The notes under the pieces are model-generated. The model was not told the DNA's origin, did no database searches, and saw only the letters and a program-made list of their open reading frames with translations. From Labyrinthula sp. Ha (lineage: Eukaryota; Sar; Bigyra; Labyrinthulida; Labyrinthulaceae): 64,000 nucleotides of DNA. Shown here piece by piece: positions 44,873 to 58,200 of the stretch. How positions within the stretch are numbered: position 1 is the first letter of the stretch; each line of letters starts with the position of its first letter. The translations under genes were made by a program, and so were the position numbers. The DNA is taken from contig JAALGZ010000001.1 of the NCBI GenBank assembly GCA_015227615.1, positions 1,178,001 to 1,242,000 of the forward strand, given 5' to 3'.

Positions 44873-45617
44873 TCACTTATCTTTTTTATTTTCTTTTATA
44901 TTTCCCAAGTCAGAAAGTTTCTTCTCCAACAAAGCACACTCATCAAGAGCTTTAACATAGTTCTCTGTTGTTACCTTGACCTTAAGCTCTAGCTCCTCAA
45001 TTCTGCTTTGGATCTTTTTCTTCCCCTCTTCATCAACGCTCTCTTCAAGATTATTTACCTTTTCTAAGAGCGAAATCGACTGTTGAGAAGCTGCTTCTGC
45101 CTGCTTTTGAATAGCAAGTCTATTAAGTTCAGACTTTCTTAACTTATCCTTCGACTCTGCTAAAGATATAGCAAAGTTTTGGATAATCACGAGGATGAGA
45201 TACAGTACACAAATTAAACCAGAACGATAGCAATTAACTGTTGCATTAAGATAGCTTGGATCTGTTGCTTCAGTTAAACCTGTTGTTGGTTTATAATTAA
45301 AGATAGTTGATACACCTTCATATAGCGGTACCAGACTTGTCACGCAAACAAAGAGAAACAGCCAAAACCAGGGCCTATTGATGAATGGAAAGAGTATAAT
45401 AACACCTGAAAGATTGAATTGTATTCAAAGTTTGAGAAGAAAACGGAATACAAAATGCTAGAATAAGTGCGAATTCTACGCATGCAAATAGCAGAACAAT
45501 ATCTATCTTCATTTCCTGTTTCTCGTTAAGATTTAGTTGCATTTCGATACACTTTAAACATTCTTTACAATCCGTGCTCTCCACATGATTTGTTATTATT
45601 GGTGCAAATATATCCAT
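44873..45617 (-). CDS. BAP31-like ER membrane protein (two exons)
   Basis: Exons 45406-45617 and 44873-45374 around a 31-nt intron (GTGTTA..AATAG, phase 2) give 237 residues. The architecture is that of BAP29/BAP31: transmembrane segments near the N-terminus and middle, then a long cytosolic coiled coil ending in a lysine-rich KENKKDK, a typical ER-retrieval tail. LILAFCIPFSS matches BAP31 VLLLCIPFIS, and NRLAIQKQAEAASQQ matches AFKKQAESASEAA. BAP31 helps membrane proteins leave or be retained in the ER. The 45-residue, cysteine-containing N-terminal extension before the first membrane segment is unlike animal BAP31. It is convergent to the ZIP4-like gene, with 13 bases between stops. Confidence 0.72.
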
Positions 45618-48600
45618 GTCTCTGTCTAGACATACTCAACCATACTTTCTGTTGAAAGATGTTTCCAATATTTTGAACATTAATTTAATAGTATGTTTTA
45701 TTTTAAATAATTTTTTGAGTCTGATCTTAGTTTCCTCAGGATGCCTTTAGTTTTATTTTTCAAGTTCTTACGATCTTTATCAGTAGCAGTTGAGTCGAGG
45801 AAGCTTTGCAAAGTCAAATAAAATTTAATTTTACACACAAAAACCTATTTTTCCTACAATATATTTTCTTTTAATCAATTATAGAAACATTTAACTTATG
45901 GGAGCAGCTGCCCTTAAAGTTAAAATTTATCTTAGAAAAGCCTGTTGACGTGACCTTACACTAGCCATAAAACTCTGCTCCAACTTAGATTTCATAACCA
46001 CCTTTGTACAGTATATATATAGAAAATTATAAAACCTCCGAGCTAGAAATTATTATTTAGTAAAAATATTAAAAATTGTGCTTCTGCAAGCTTATGGTGA
46101 AAATTAAGCAGGTTCTTCAAATGCTACTTCCACGGAGGAGTTGCACTTCACACTTGTTTGTTCTTCACAGTTTCTATTTTCGCCCGTTTCAAGTTTTTGA
46201 ATTGATACTTTTAATGTGTATGGCGAAAATTTCATTATAACCCTTAGACAATTGAACCCCATACCTCCACTAGTAAGCCATAATAACTCGTTTCTTTCGT
46301 AAGCAGAATGATTCAAAACGTTACGACAGCAGTATAAGTATGGAACTATCCAAGTATCGAAAACTAATTGATATTCATTTCATCAAATTTAACTTAAATT
46401 TTAGATGTAACTACAGGTTTTTAGAGAGAATAGTTATAGTAAATGCAAAATTCCTCCCGGTCTTTGAGATTTTTGAAGCCCGATTGAATGAACATTTGTG
46501 CATAGCCTCTGCATGAGCTATCCTACTACTACACTTTGTTCATAGTATAAATTCAATTAGGTACCAATACCACAAAATGTTAGTTTCTAATTTTATTAGT
46601 TATTGGATCCTATTTCCTATACCTCGCTAATTATAGGTGCCGGTAAAAAGTTGGTTCCAAATTTTCCGTGTTGTGTACTCATCTGAAATGAAGTACACCC
46701 TTTAAGAAAACAAAATCAGGGCTGATAAAATATCCCTCAAAACAGAATAATTTCTATCTCTATAGATGAACTTGACACTGTGAGAGACGTTCTAGTTGCT
46801 ACCTGTTTTGTGTATTGCCTATTCTAGGGTATGTGTAATTGCACATGTTTTTTTCGCCTCCTTCAGGACAGTTGAATTTAGAGCTATTTTCTGCTCTGCA
46901 ACATTCTTACAAAATAATTTTTCATCTTAAGCCTTTAATGCAATACGAAAGAGGTGTGACCGTATACTAGATCTCTTATTCAACGAAAGTTTGCGTTTAT
47001 CAAGTGTTTCTTATTTTGATTCAAAGTATCAAGAAACCTTTATTTTATTCTGGTTTCGATGAAGTGAACATACTCTAGTTTTGCCAATAAATTATTTATC
47101 TATTCAATATTCCGATGCGTGCTAATCAAGAAATGCTACGATTTTGTATCGATAATCAAATATCATCACAAATCAATCGGAATGCTTACTTAACTATCAG
47201 AATCAAGCAGCAAGAGATATATAGGTACAAGGTTTGTTAATAATTGCTCAATAAATTAAGTCAAACCTATACCACTACTTGACTGCTTTTTATGGCTTAG
47301 GGGCAATATACTACATGTTTCTTAATATTGAACATCAATCGTTATCTTATTTGGATGTTCTACCATCGTGATTTCTATGTCATTGACTGTCTTGTAAGTG
47401 TTTAGTTTTTAGTTATTTCTTAAGCCTTGTCGTAACTTATCTATTACTAACGACCTTAAGAATTCACTATGCTTCTAGCTACATATTTTATTTGCTTCAT
47501 GGGTAAACTATAATACTATGTTTATGACTGGGGTGGTACCTTAGTGTGTGCACTTGATCATTCATGGTAATATGGATAAGTAACCGGTACAAGATTAAGG
47601 GATATATCATGTTGAAGCGCTTTTGCCCGAATCCTATATGTACTGCATTCTTTGTTAGATTCCTTGTTTCCCTTTTATTTTTGCTAAGAGTTAATCGTGA
47701 TTAATCTGGAGAGCCTTTGATTATTATTTTCTGCTGCCTAAACGCTGAGTCCTGGATGTAGTTGAAATTATACTTGTTCTCAGTCTATCTGGATTCATTT
47801 CCCTTATTCAAATTGGTTCCTAATATTGGAGGTTAGCTATGCAATATAGTGATTTTACAGAACACTCTGTCTAATAAGTTTTCTTAGCTTCAACGACGAG
47901 TATTTAGGTCTAATTACTTTGTGCTCTAGTTGCTTCAGGCTTTCAATAACCTTTGTAAGGAATTAATAATATCACTCATAAAAGCTGATAAATGTTGTTT
48001 ATAAGTACTAAAAAAATATTCAAGTGCGGAAAGTAAGACTATCTAGAAGCTTTTAAACCCAAAGCACAAGTCCACAAAATTATAAATGGTATTAATTTTT
48101 TCGTTTATTTAGAGCTAAGAACACGTAGAGCAGACGTGTGCACTTAAAAGAGTTAAAGGGAAGAGCTTTGAAGATAGGAAAAATAAGATAGTTCTTATTT
48201 TCTTTCTTGCAAAAATCAGATTTGATTTAAAATATCATTTTTTTATAGTTCGGTGTTTGGAAATTGTACTATATGCCAATTTTTTCCCTTATAAACGAAT
48301 AACTTAGCTACTATTGAAATATCATGGTGAAACCGGCCTCCTTAATAATATAAGGTTGATAACTGTATTACACTAATGTAGTTCCTGTTTATATTTAATC
48401 AATTATGGATTATCACAATATTATAAATTAATAAAGTAGAAAGAGTGAGCAGTTTTTTTTGGAAATTAAGTTCATAATTAGATTTACAATATTAACTAAG
48501 GTAAAACAGCATCAAAATAGCAAAACTAACAGCAAGCTATATCGTAATGAAAACAATACTTAATACGAATAAAAGGCCTTAGTAGTGTAGCTTCCTAGGT

Positions 48601-49843
48601 ATAGTTGGAAAGTTCTTGAAAGTATTCATAACTTATTTGATTCTTCTAAATGCCTCTTTTGAGTAGAAGACTTCTGACCAGAATCCAAAGTAACTGACTT
48701 TTCTCAGCTTATATGCCTAACGTTCTTCCTAGTAACTTTGTTTCACTTTTGAATAGCTAACTGTTCAATAGTTCATTCGGAGAAGATAATCACTAAAGCC
48801 AACTTTCCATACTTTAACTTACAAAGTGCTGTAGAAACAATAAAACACTTTTTTTTCTTATTTTTTAGAGCTGCATACTGAATATGAATCAGTTCTAATG
48901 AAACGAATACACAGGGTTAACCCATCCCAGTAAGTATTGGTTAGGCTTACAGATGTTAGCATATTTCTTACCCAAAGATTAGCTTTTTTCAAAAGAATAT
49001 TAGCTTCATTAAGTTAACACTTAACCATAATCATGAACTGTGTTTACTTTGTTAAGAGTATAGAGATTAACTATCCAGACCAAATGCAATTTACAAACCA
49101 GGCAAAGAAGAGTGAGGTAAATTATATAACTAAACTATGATTATCTTTTCTTATGCAAACTACTTTCTATTATTTTTACATGTTTTTTTACGGAAATGTA
49201 AAGATAGCTCTTACAAATGAAACAGGATAATATTATCAATTATCAAACTCCAGATCTGTATACCTAAAGGAAAGGGTGTTATGGTAAAATAAGGAATTAG
49301 ACAGTGGGATTAACGCACTTGCTATGAGCTGCACATCGTTTTCAGTTCACTGAGTAGTATCTATCATGAACTAATGAAGTTTAATATCCTGTAAGGATAC
49401 AAAACTTTTATCACACTAATACATAAAAGTCCTTCAATTGAAGAGAAAATATTAGATCACTTGTTTGCAAAACCTTCGGTTTATAGTGACTAAAACCAAG
49501 TATAAGGCAGTTCATGTGTCATAAGGTTAGGTTTATCAAGTTCACTTGAAAAACTTCTATTAACTTAGTCTCTTCTTATATGCCAGACTTAAACTAATAC
49601 ACTACAATAACAAACCCATGCATTAAAAAATAACTCCGAAAAGATAAAGGAAACAGATTTTTCACAAACCATGAGTTTATGTACTGCTCTGATATTACCA
49701 TGTAAAATTGTTTTCTTTGGAAAATTATTAAAATTTTGAAGAAATTATATTAAAAAATAATAATTATTTCGCAACTTCTGTATTTCCTGTTATAGTGTAT
49801 AATTCAAGAGATATATTTCATAGAACCTATATGAGTCTTTACA
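45618..49843. other. Gene-poor stretch
   Basis: About 4.2 kb with no gene that I can name. A 90-codon minus frame at about 46101-46370 (contains ERNELLWLTSGG) has gene-like codons but no ATG or clear splice partner, so I leave it unassigned. Otherwise only chance-length frames are present. Confidence 0.4.
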
Positions 49844-52265
49844 CTATGGTTGATCAACAGTAAGTTCAAGGTCTTTTTTCCTTTGTTTACACTTATCAAT
49901 GATATTTCTTAGCAAAACTATTAAATTGTTTATCTTCTCTTTATTATGGCATTTTACACCAATTCTTTTCTCCTGAACATAAAAAACAAAACTAATCGGG
50001 CAAATTGAAGGGAAAACAATTCTCAAAAAGTTTTTCTTCATAATTTTGTGCTCCGTAGAACCTTTTAGACTACAATTTTCAATTATCATGACAACAAGCA
50101 TCCCAAAGTCTTCAGGAGCAAGATATTTTTCAGAACTCAAGAAGATATCAAAATCAGTTGGAACTTCGAATTTAGTTTTGTCTTCAATATCAGGCAACAA
50201 ATTGGATACTAAATATTGTTTTTTAGGTTTTTCTTCATTAGAAACAAATGGAATTAATAAAAAAGTTTTCAACGCAACTTCTAGTATAAAATTTCGTTCT
50301 TCTTCAGAATAAATTCTTAATAAATCCATAAAAAGCATTTCTGATATTAAACCTGTTCCGACATATTCTCTAAACTCCAAAAACTTTTCTTTTGATACCA
50401 TAAAAGCGAAGTTGTGTAACTCTTGATCTCTAATAAACCTACCTAGAGCTTCAGATAACCAATCAGGAGTAATTACTACAAAATTAAGTTCTGCTTTCAT
50501 AAGTTCAGGAAAATATATTATTAAACCTGAATGTCTATATGCTTTGATCATATTTTGAAAATCTATTTCTGTTAATCCATAACTTAAAGCTTTTTCCTTT
50601 AATTCAGAATATAAAATATGATTACATTCTTGTTGAATAGAATCCATAAACAAAATTTGAGAAAGTGGTAACCTTTTCTTAAATCCTGGTTTCAAAAATA
50701 TTCCACCATTAGAACAAATATCTTGAATCTTTTGTTTTATACTTTTTATTTCACTACCTTCTTCATCCGAATTTTCAATTGGGAAAAATAAAAGCTTTTT
50801 ATTCTTTATTAAGTTTAAGTTTTCTTGTAAAGTTTCAATTAAATAACTTAACTTGACATTAATTTCTTCTTCTGCAAGTTTTCCCAAAGATCTTTGAGTT
50901 TTTCTCCAATGTGTTCCAACTATTAATACAGGTAAATTTGGAACACTTTGTAAAATACTATTGCACCAAAATCTTAATCTATCAATATCTTTTTGTTTAA
51001 ACTTATAGCTATTAAAAACAAGAACACATAATCCAAAATTAGATAAGAATAATTTATGTGCAGAATAAAAACTTTCTTGTCCCCCAAAATCATATACTCT
51101 AACATAAGAACCAAAAGTATATCTCGTTCCAATAGATTTAGAAGTTTTATAGTTTGGGTAAAATTTACCATGACAAAGTTCTTGAATTATTTTTTTTTCA
51201 AAAGGAAATTTATATTCTTTTTGATTTTGTGGTTTAACTGATCTATTATGCTCAAAAAATGGTATTACTTCATTTATTCTATGCATAGTAAGTTCATATC
51301 GAGTTAAAGCTTTCCAATTAAATATATCCAAAATAAAGTTTAAATCTAAAAGAACTGTCGAAGGAATTATTGGAAGAAATCTATATCCACATAAATTTCT
51401 TACTAGGGAAGTTTTTCCAGAACGTCCATCACCAAGAAATATTAACTTTGTTTCATTAAGTTCCTTTGGAGTATCATAAAGAAGATCAAGAGATTCTTTA
51501 AGATAGGTTTTTAGTTTGTTTTGAAGCAGTGAATAAAAGAAGCCTGAATTTTCTGTTGCTTGAAAATACACTAAATTTGGATGTTTTTCAACTTTTTCGT
51601 ATAGTTCTTTTTCTTCAATTAGTGAAAGTTTTTCAACACCAATATCCAACCTAAACTAAAACATATATTAAAATATACATAAGTATTTCCAAGTTATTTA
51701 AAGTGGATAAACAAGAACAAAGTTTTTTAGTATATTCTGTTGTGTTGAGTTTTTTAATAACTGATTTTTGTATTCTATATTTTAATAGAAAACAAAATAT
51801 ACGTGACGTTTTTAAGTTGAGTAAAATATGATAAATTTTCGAGAAAGGAAAATAATGTATTTTCAGATAAAATACAACCATCAAAACTAGGCTAAATATA
51901 AGAAAAACAATACTGAAATAGTTCAACTTGACTAAATCTTTTCAATAGATTGAAGTCTGGAAAAGATTTTCTTGGTCCAGAATAATTTAGTACCCTAGAA
52001 TAAGAAAAAGATAAAAAATAAGTACATAAATCTTTTTACTGAAGGAACATCTTTACAACTTATTATCCACTCCTTTTGAAAATCAGTTGACTCAAATCTA
52101 AGTTCAAACACCAAAAAAAAGTACTCCATAAGTTCTAAATTTGGAAGATTTGGTAAGATATAATCCAAAGAATTTCCAATGTTTGGTACATCAAATTCAA
52201 TTAAACTAAAATAAATATGGACCAAAGAATTACTCTAGCAGTTTGACGTTTTCGTTATTGGACAT
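49844..52265 (-). CDS. LRR-Roc-COR (ROCO) GTPase, seven exons
   Basis: Exons run from the ATG at 52265: 52234-52265, 52125-52205, 52026-52097, 51914-51994, 51803-51886, 51679-51774 and 49844-51650. Six introns of 27-31 nt, all phase 2, separate them; the total is 750 residues. Residues 1-180 are leucine-rich repeats. Each middle exon is one repeat and ends in a phrase such as LPNLPNLELM, FTQLKNVT or LSTLNNLEILM. The Roc GTPase follows: P-loop GDGRSGKT (222-229), switch II DFGGQE (336-341), VGTHW near 393. COR comes next, with SGLIIYF and VVITPDWLSEAL (about 522-550). About 105 residues separate P-loop and switch II, longer than usual. There is no kinase domain. ROCO proteins are dimeric signalling GTPases; the partner is unknown. 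Confidence 0.88.
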
Positions 52266-55200
52266 GCTTAAAGATAGTTCGAACAACTGTTGAGATATTT
52301 CTTTTGGTGAAAGCAGTTTTCCCCTAACACATGATTACATATATTAGGTGTACATTATCTCAATCACTCTTCCTGTTTTTTGTTCATTGTATTGTTGAAT
52401 AATACTTTTAATCATATTTTATTTAGTTTAAGTTTTTTTTTCCTATGAGTTTAAGTTGGTTTTTTTTTATAGCTCGTAATTTTTATAAAAGGTGGTCGGG
52501 TTATTATAACATAAATACTCGGTATCAACATAATTTTATGTAAATGCATTATAATAAATATAAAATATAGTTGTATTGTATACTTAATAATGGAATATAT
52601 TTTTTATATAATATTATGTTATATTGATAGATATATTTAAACTGGTTTAATAATTGTCTTGTCTATTTTAGAAATTCCTGGATATTTATAATTTCATCAA
52701 TAATTCTATTAACTTTATATCTCTATTGGAAGTATTTTAATATAAATTTATTAACTTTTATATAATAATACTTCCAATAAAATATATTATGTAAATCAAT
52801 TGGAATTTCAAAACGGATCCGGGATGTTAAATAGATCATACAAAGAAAATAAAACGAGTAACCGAAAATTAAAATAAATATCACTATTCTTTATATTATA
52901 ATGTCAATCATTTATTCTGTAACGTTAATGAAATCTCATATATGAAAGATTCAATAATTATTCAATTAACGTTAATTTCATGTTATATACCACAACACTG
53001 TTAGTTAATTATAAATTATATATATATTGTAAAATTTGGTTTATTAACATATAAACCTAAAACTCATGATTCAAATAAAATCATATTAAAGTTCTAAAAG
53101 CAAACCAAAACATGCACTGTGTAACGAAAAAAGAACGGGGTTCAGAGACAATAGAAACTCTGATTTATGAACGCCTTACCACTTATCTTCTAAGGTTTAT
53201 TTGGTTTTAGTTTTAGCTTTAGAGCTTTCTAATTCGGGGTCTTGTGTGAGGAACAAGTCAAGAACATATTTAAAAATCAAAAGGGAAATTGTATTAGATG
53301 ATGTTCAAAGTTCTTGTTGTGGGGTCTCAAATGTAAACCTTGGAGGGTAGAATTTTATTGTTTCTTGAATGTTTTCTAGTTTCAAAGAAAGAATTTTGAA
53401 TTAAGAAAAGTCAATGCCAAGATCTACAACGAGTGAAGTTTAGTGTTAACAGTTTCCAAGCGTTAATGGTGTAAGCTATAGTGTGAGAGTCTTCCGCCAG
53501 TTTCTGAGTTTAAGTGTCAGTTTGACTACTTCATCATGTTTCTGGAGTTTACTCATTCATACTCTAGCAGTTTTCGAGTTCTATATTTCTCATATGCTCA
53601 ATCTTAGTCACAATAAGCGCTATATAGTCTTTTTCTAGAATGCTTCAAAGATATATATATATAATGCATTAAAAAATATCAAACTGAGATGAGATATGTC
53701 TTTATTGTAAGCCTAGTATACTTGAAAACATTGCAATACTATCGATAGAACTAACGTAAATGATAACATTAGTTGGTGAACTAACGTTAATTACACGTAA
53801 CTATGAAAGATATTTCTTTCATAATGATGAAACTATTGTTATCACGATAGAGGTGTCTCATTGGCCCATAGGCCTGAACCCGAGAAATAATACCCTCGGG
53901 CAACTAGGCGTTACAAATGGAAATTATGTAGAAACTTTCGCTTTTGCCATCTAGCCGAAAACTGAAAGTTGAAATTGAGAACATCTTACACATAGATTAA
54001 TCCGAATATAAACTTGCCTCTTTTATAGGAAAACCAATTTAAATACATGAAAAATATATAGTAGCAGTCCAAGGCAAAATAGACTGTGAAGGGTATATCC
54101 AATAGAGAGAGCGCGTAGCCTTGGTACAAGTCCTCTTCTGATCTGACTAAAAAGCCAACATCTCTTATATAACAAGCGCCAATATTATCAGTTCTTGAAG
54201 TACTCTGCAAATTTTCAAAGTGAAAAGCTTAAAATGTTTGTATATTTAAGTTTCCAACAAGGCATTATTTTCTTACAAATTACTTAAACCCAAGAAAATG
54301 ACAGATCGTCGGCATGTGTAGATCTTTTTCTCGATCTTTCAAAGGGTTCCCGATTTGCCTTTGGACAATAGTAAGATAGAAACACTTAGGTTTCAAATAC
54401 AGAGTGTCAAATAGTCCAACCAAACCCAAGTTACTTTGACGTACGCCGAGAGCCCAGAAGAGGGCAGTAGGGTTGTTACCCCAGGAAAAGTGTAAAGATT
54501 AAAAAGACAAAGAGCGGCGATTTAGAGACCTTTTTGGCCACCGAGATGAAGCCAGGGGATGAAAAAAATGGGAAAGTATGCTTACCCTTAGACTTAATAC
54601 TGTACAATTATAATCAACAGGAGGTTGGTACCCCACTTGCAGTTTCTATCTGCAAATTGAGTTTGAGTAACCACACTACCAGCTCCATCTGGGATTGCCA
54701 GCGGCGCTTCTTTCATTCAGTTGATCGATGCTGCCATTGAGGAAATCTGAGTCCATGGTGATTTAATTTTCTCCAAGTGAGTTCTTGAGAATTCGGGCAC
54801 TTCATACAACGTTGAAAAGGTTGCAAAATAACAACTATATTTTCTTTAATACATAAAACTGATTTGAATCAAAACACTTGTTCTATATGAGTCTCTTTTG
54901 CTAAAGGATTGTAATCTCCCTTAATAAAATCCTGGAAAAAAAATTTATTAGAATTTCTGCTAGGATACAAAATACTTCACAATAACAAAAGCTTATATGA
55001 TGCATATATTAAGAATAAAAATCAAATTACATTGATAATCTATTATTTATTGTCGTAGGTTTTATTTTGAACATAAATACTTTGATTTCTACAACTTCGT
55101 GAAAAGTATAACGCAGTAGAACGTGCCTATGCTAGGTAAAATCCTTGCGTGAAGTTTTCTCTAGCTTTATTATTAAATACTTGATCAAGTTTGATATACA

Positions 55201-58200
55201 TATTTAGAAAATTTATTCATTCTCTATATTTTTTATTTCTTCAATTTTGAAAAGAGTCATTGAATTATTAATGTATATGTGTTCTACGTGCAGAGTATTA
55301 TCGACATAATAAATGTTCTAAATAATTTTATAGAGCATGACAGAAGAAATTCAAATACTACATGGAATGTAGACTGTTATTTCCGTTGACTTGAATTATT
55401 GTTGCCAGAGTTAAAGTGGAAAGAAATGAAAAGAGGCAGAGAATATAGAAAGTGTTATGCTCTGAAAGAGAGGATGGAGGCAAATTATTACCGATATTCT
55501 GATCATAGGTTCCTTATGAGTAGCTTTTAAGTAAAAACTGGGAAACTTAATTGCAAAGTTATACCGAATACATTGTTTTATCAAAATACTGATTTATTGA
55601 GCGAAATTTAGCTTTGTCATTATTATTCAATACTGTTTCCTTAAATAGAATTGCTGCTTCATAATGATAGTTACTTTTTTATGAGATGAGAACGGTACAA
55701 GATCAGGTTAACTGTCATAATTTCCAAGAAAACATAAGTCTTAATCTGGGGTTACTTTTTTCTGTCGGAGTTTGCTAAGAAAAATACCTAATTTACAACA
55801 AAATTGTCCAAAGATATATACAGTGATGTCAATATGTTTCAAATCCATGTAGATGATCTATGCTTAGTAGTTAGAATACGAATACTAAATCCCCAAATAT
55901 TATCTTTATATTAAACCAGATATTCAGCATGGGTCTAAGTCTGTAGAGCCTATCAAGCATTTCAAATGTGTTGAAAACTAAATAAGCTCTCGACTATGTG
56001 GAAACAGCGGTACACAAACCCAAGTACCAGACTACTAGTTGGTGACAGCTGTTGTGCTTTTGAAATTGCTAGGACAAAGGGCCTAGACAGACCACGAAAG
56101 ACAATCTACCAGATCCAACGTATCTAAAGGAATTCTACACAGTTAAGATGTGCTCTGAGACTAGCTGAAGTCTTACCAAAAACATCTCTAAGGAAAATAA
56201 AGGATATGTTAAAAACTATATCTATTACCCCAGGAAACAGATCAAATCATATTCGATTATCAGTTAATTACAAGAATCAAAGACACCTCCATCTCTTATC
56301 GAATCATTCTAGAAACAAAATCCATTTACATAGCTTCACTATTTATCTACTCCATTATTTTCAAGATAAGACTGCTTTCATAAAAATATATAATAAGCTA
56401 AATTCTTAACTCTGACTATCCTCAAAAATGTAATATTTTATTTTACTATGATTAGTACTTTTAAGCTTAAATTTAAATAGTCGTTATTTTGAACTGGCCC
56501 CTGCAGCCTCATACCAAAGGATATATCTTTTATAATTTTCCAAGTTAGAAGTGGATCAAGCCCATCCATGTAACAAAAATTAATCTGCGAGGAAAAAGTT
56601 TCTGGAAACAAAATACCAATACTTTCCTATGAAAGCTGAACATCCAATTAAATAACGAAGCGAATCTCTGTAGAAATCCTTAATAAATATATTAGTTTAA
56701 TAACCACCTTAATTGAATATTTATTATAATTAATTCTGTGCAAACCACGAATATTTTATTGAATATAATGTGAAACAGCATTATAGTCTAACTTCAACCT
56801 CTACTTGCTATCTCCAGATATCTTAATATTAAGTTGAATGTGCTCTAATACAAAATAATTTTAATGTATTGATTTTTCTTAAATATTTAGCTAGTTTTAA
56901 ATTCCAATTACATCAGCCCATTAGTACTACGTATCTTCATGCGTCAATCATTACCATGCTACATAGTTTTCTGATAAGATACTTTCTCGCCATGCGGTCA
57001 ATACCCCAGATAATTATATCTTTCTAAGATGATTGTCTTCTACTCATTTTTTACTATATTAATAGATATTGCCCAATCAAAATGTCAAAAGGCCTTGAGT
57101 TCCATCTCCCGCAGTATTTGGAATATAAAAAAAACGACATATACTCTGATCAAGGTACCGAAAATGAACAGAAAGACCGGGAAAATCACGCGAGAGGCAA
57201 AGGAGAATACACATATTCTCTCTTATTGAATAAGACCCAGATCCACAATAACTGAACTATTATTATTGAATTTATCATTGCAACTGGCCCTATTTACTAC
57301 TTTCTTGGTGTTGTTTGCCCGCTATTGCCCTGTTTCTAGAATCCACGGCTTAATTTAGTTTCCATGATGTTCCAGGGTTCTAACTACTGAAGTTAGATTT
57401 GCACATGTATAGGCTGTTTATTTCTATCATCACCCAGAGAATTCGGTGGTTGTTTAATAAAGGTGAGTAATACTTTCCCGTTAAAAAGTGTTTAAACATG
57501 GGTTACTTTAGGTGTTTTTGAAAGGGGTTGTGTTCTTGAAATTTCTATTGAGAGTTTCTGGAAAATATAATCATATTCTGTGTAGTTTGTTCGCTATGTT
57601 TTTTGTTCAATTCTAAATATCTTTCAAAATCTGACTCTGCAAATGATTTCTCTGGATCTTCTTTTGTTTGTCATCGGACTTTAATTTTTGGATTGGAGAT
57701 AAATAGGGCTTCACACTTCTAAAAGGTGGGTGCAACACTGGTACTGTGAAATTTATTTCAATATTTCAGAATTTAATTCAATGGTTTAGTGTAACCAAGA
57801 TCACACCTTTTGTCAAACCAACTTCTTGTGTTTGTTTATTGAGTGTTTTTCAGTTTTACAGTTCCCTTGTTTTAATTGTTTAGTGCTAGATACACTATTA
57901 CCCTCAAGATGTGAAACCTATCCTTTTAAAATGCTTTAGAAGAAAATAAGTTATCTAGACAAGATTTACCAAATAACTAAATAGACTTGAGTCTTTTCAC
58001 ACATAGCGCACTGCTTCCCTAATAAGCGCCTGTTGCACAAGGTGTTTACAAAATAACTTACTTTTTTCACTGAGGAACTGGTAAATGTTTTATTTATTAA
58101 GGAGTCGAATAAAGGAGTCCCAGTATTCTCTGCTGTTCCCCAACCTCCAGTACCAATTTGAGAACTGAGCCCTTTTGTCATGAAATTTCCACAATAATTT

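Noticed and set aside
45406-45451. A 46-nt intron in the BAP31-like gene
   Set aside because: It also keeps the frame, but the 31-nt alternative (45375-45405) retains the LCIPF-like motif of BAP31 and fits the size of all other introns.
46101-46370. Minus-strand 90-codon open frame with gene-like codons
   Set aside because: No ATG, no workable mini-intron to an upstream exon, and no family match. Frames of this size are expected by chance across the gaps.
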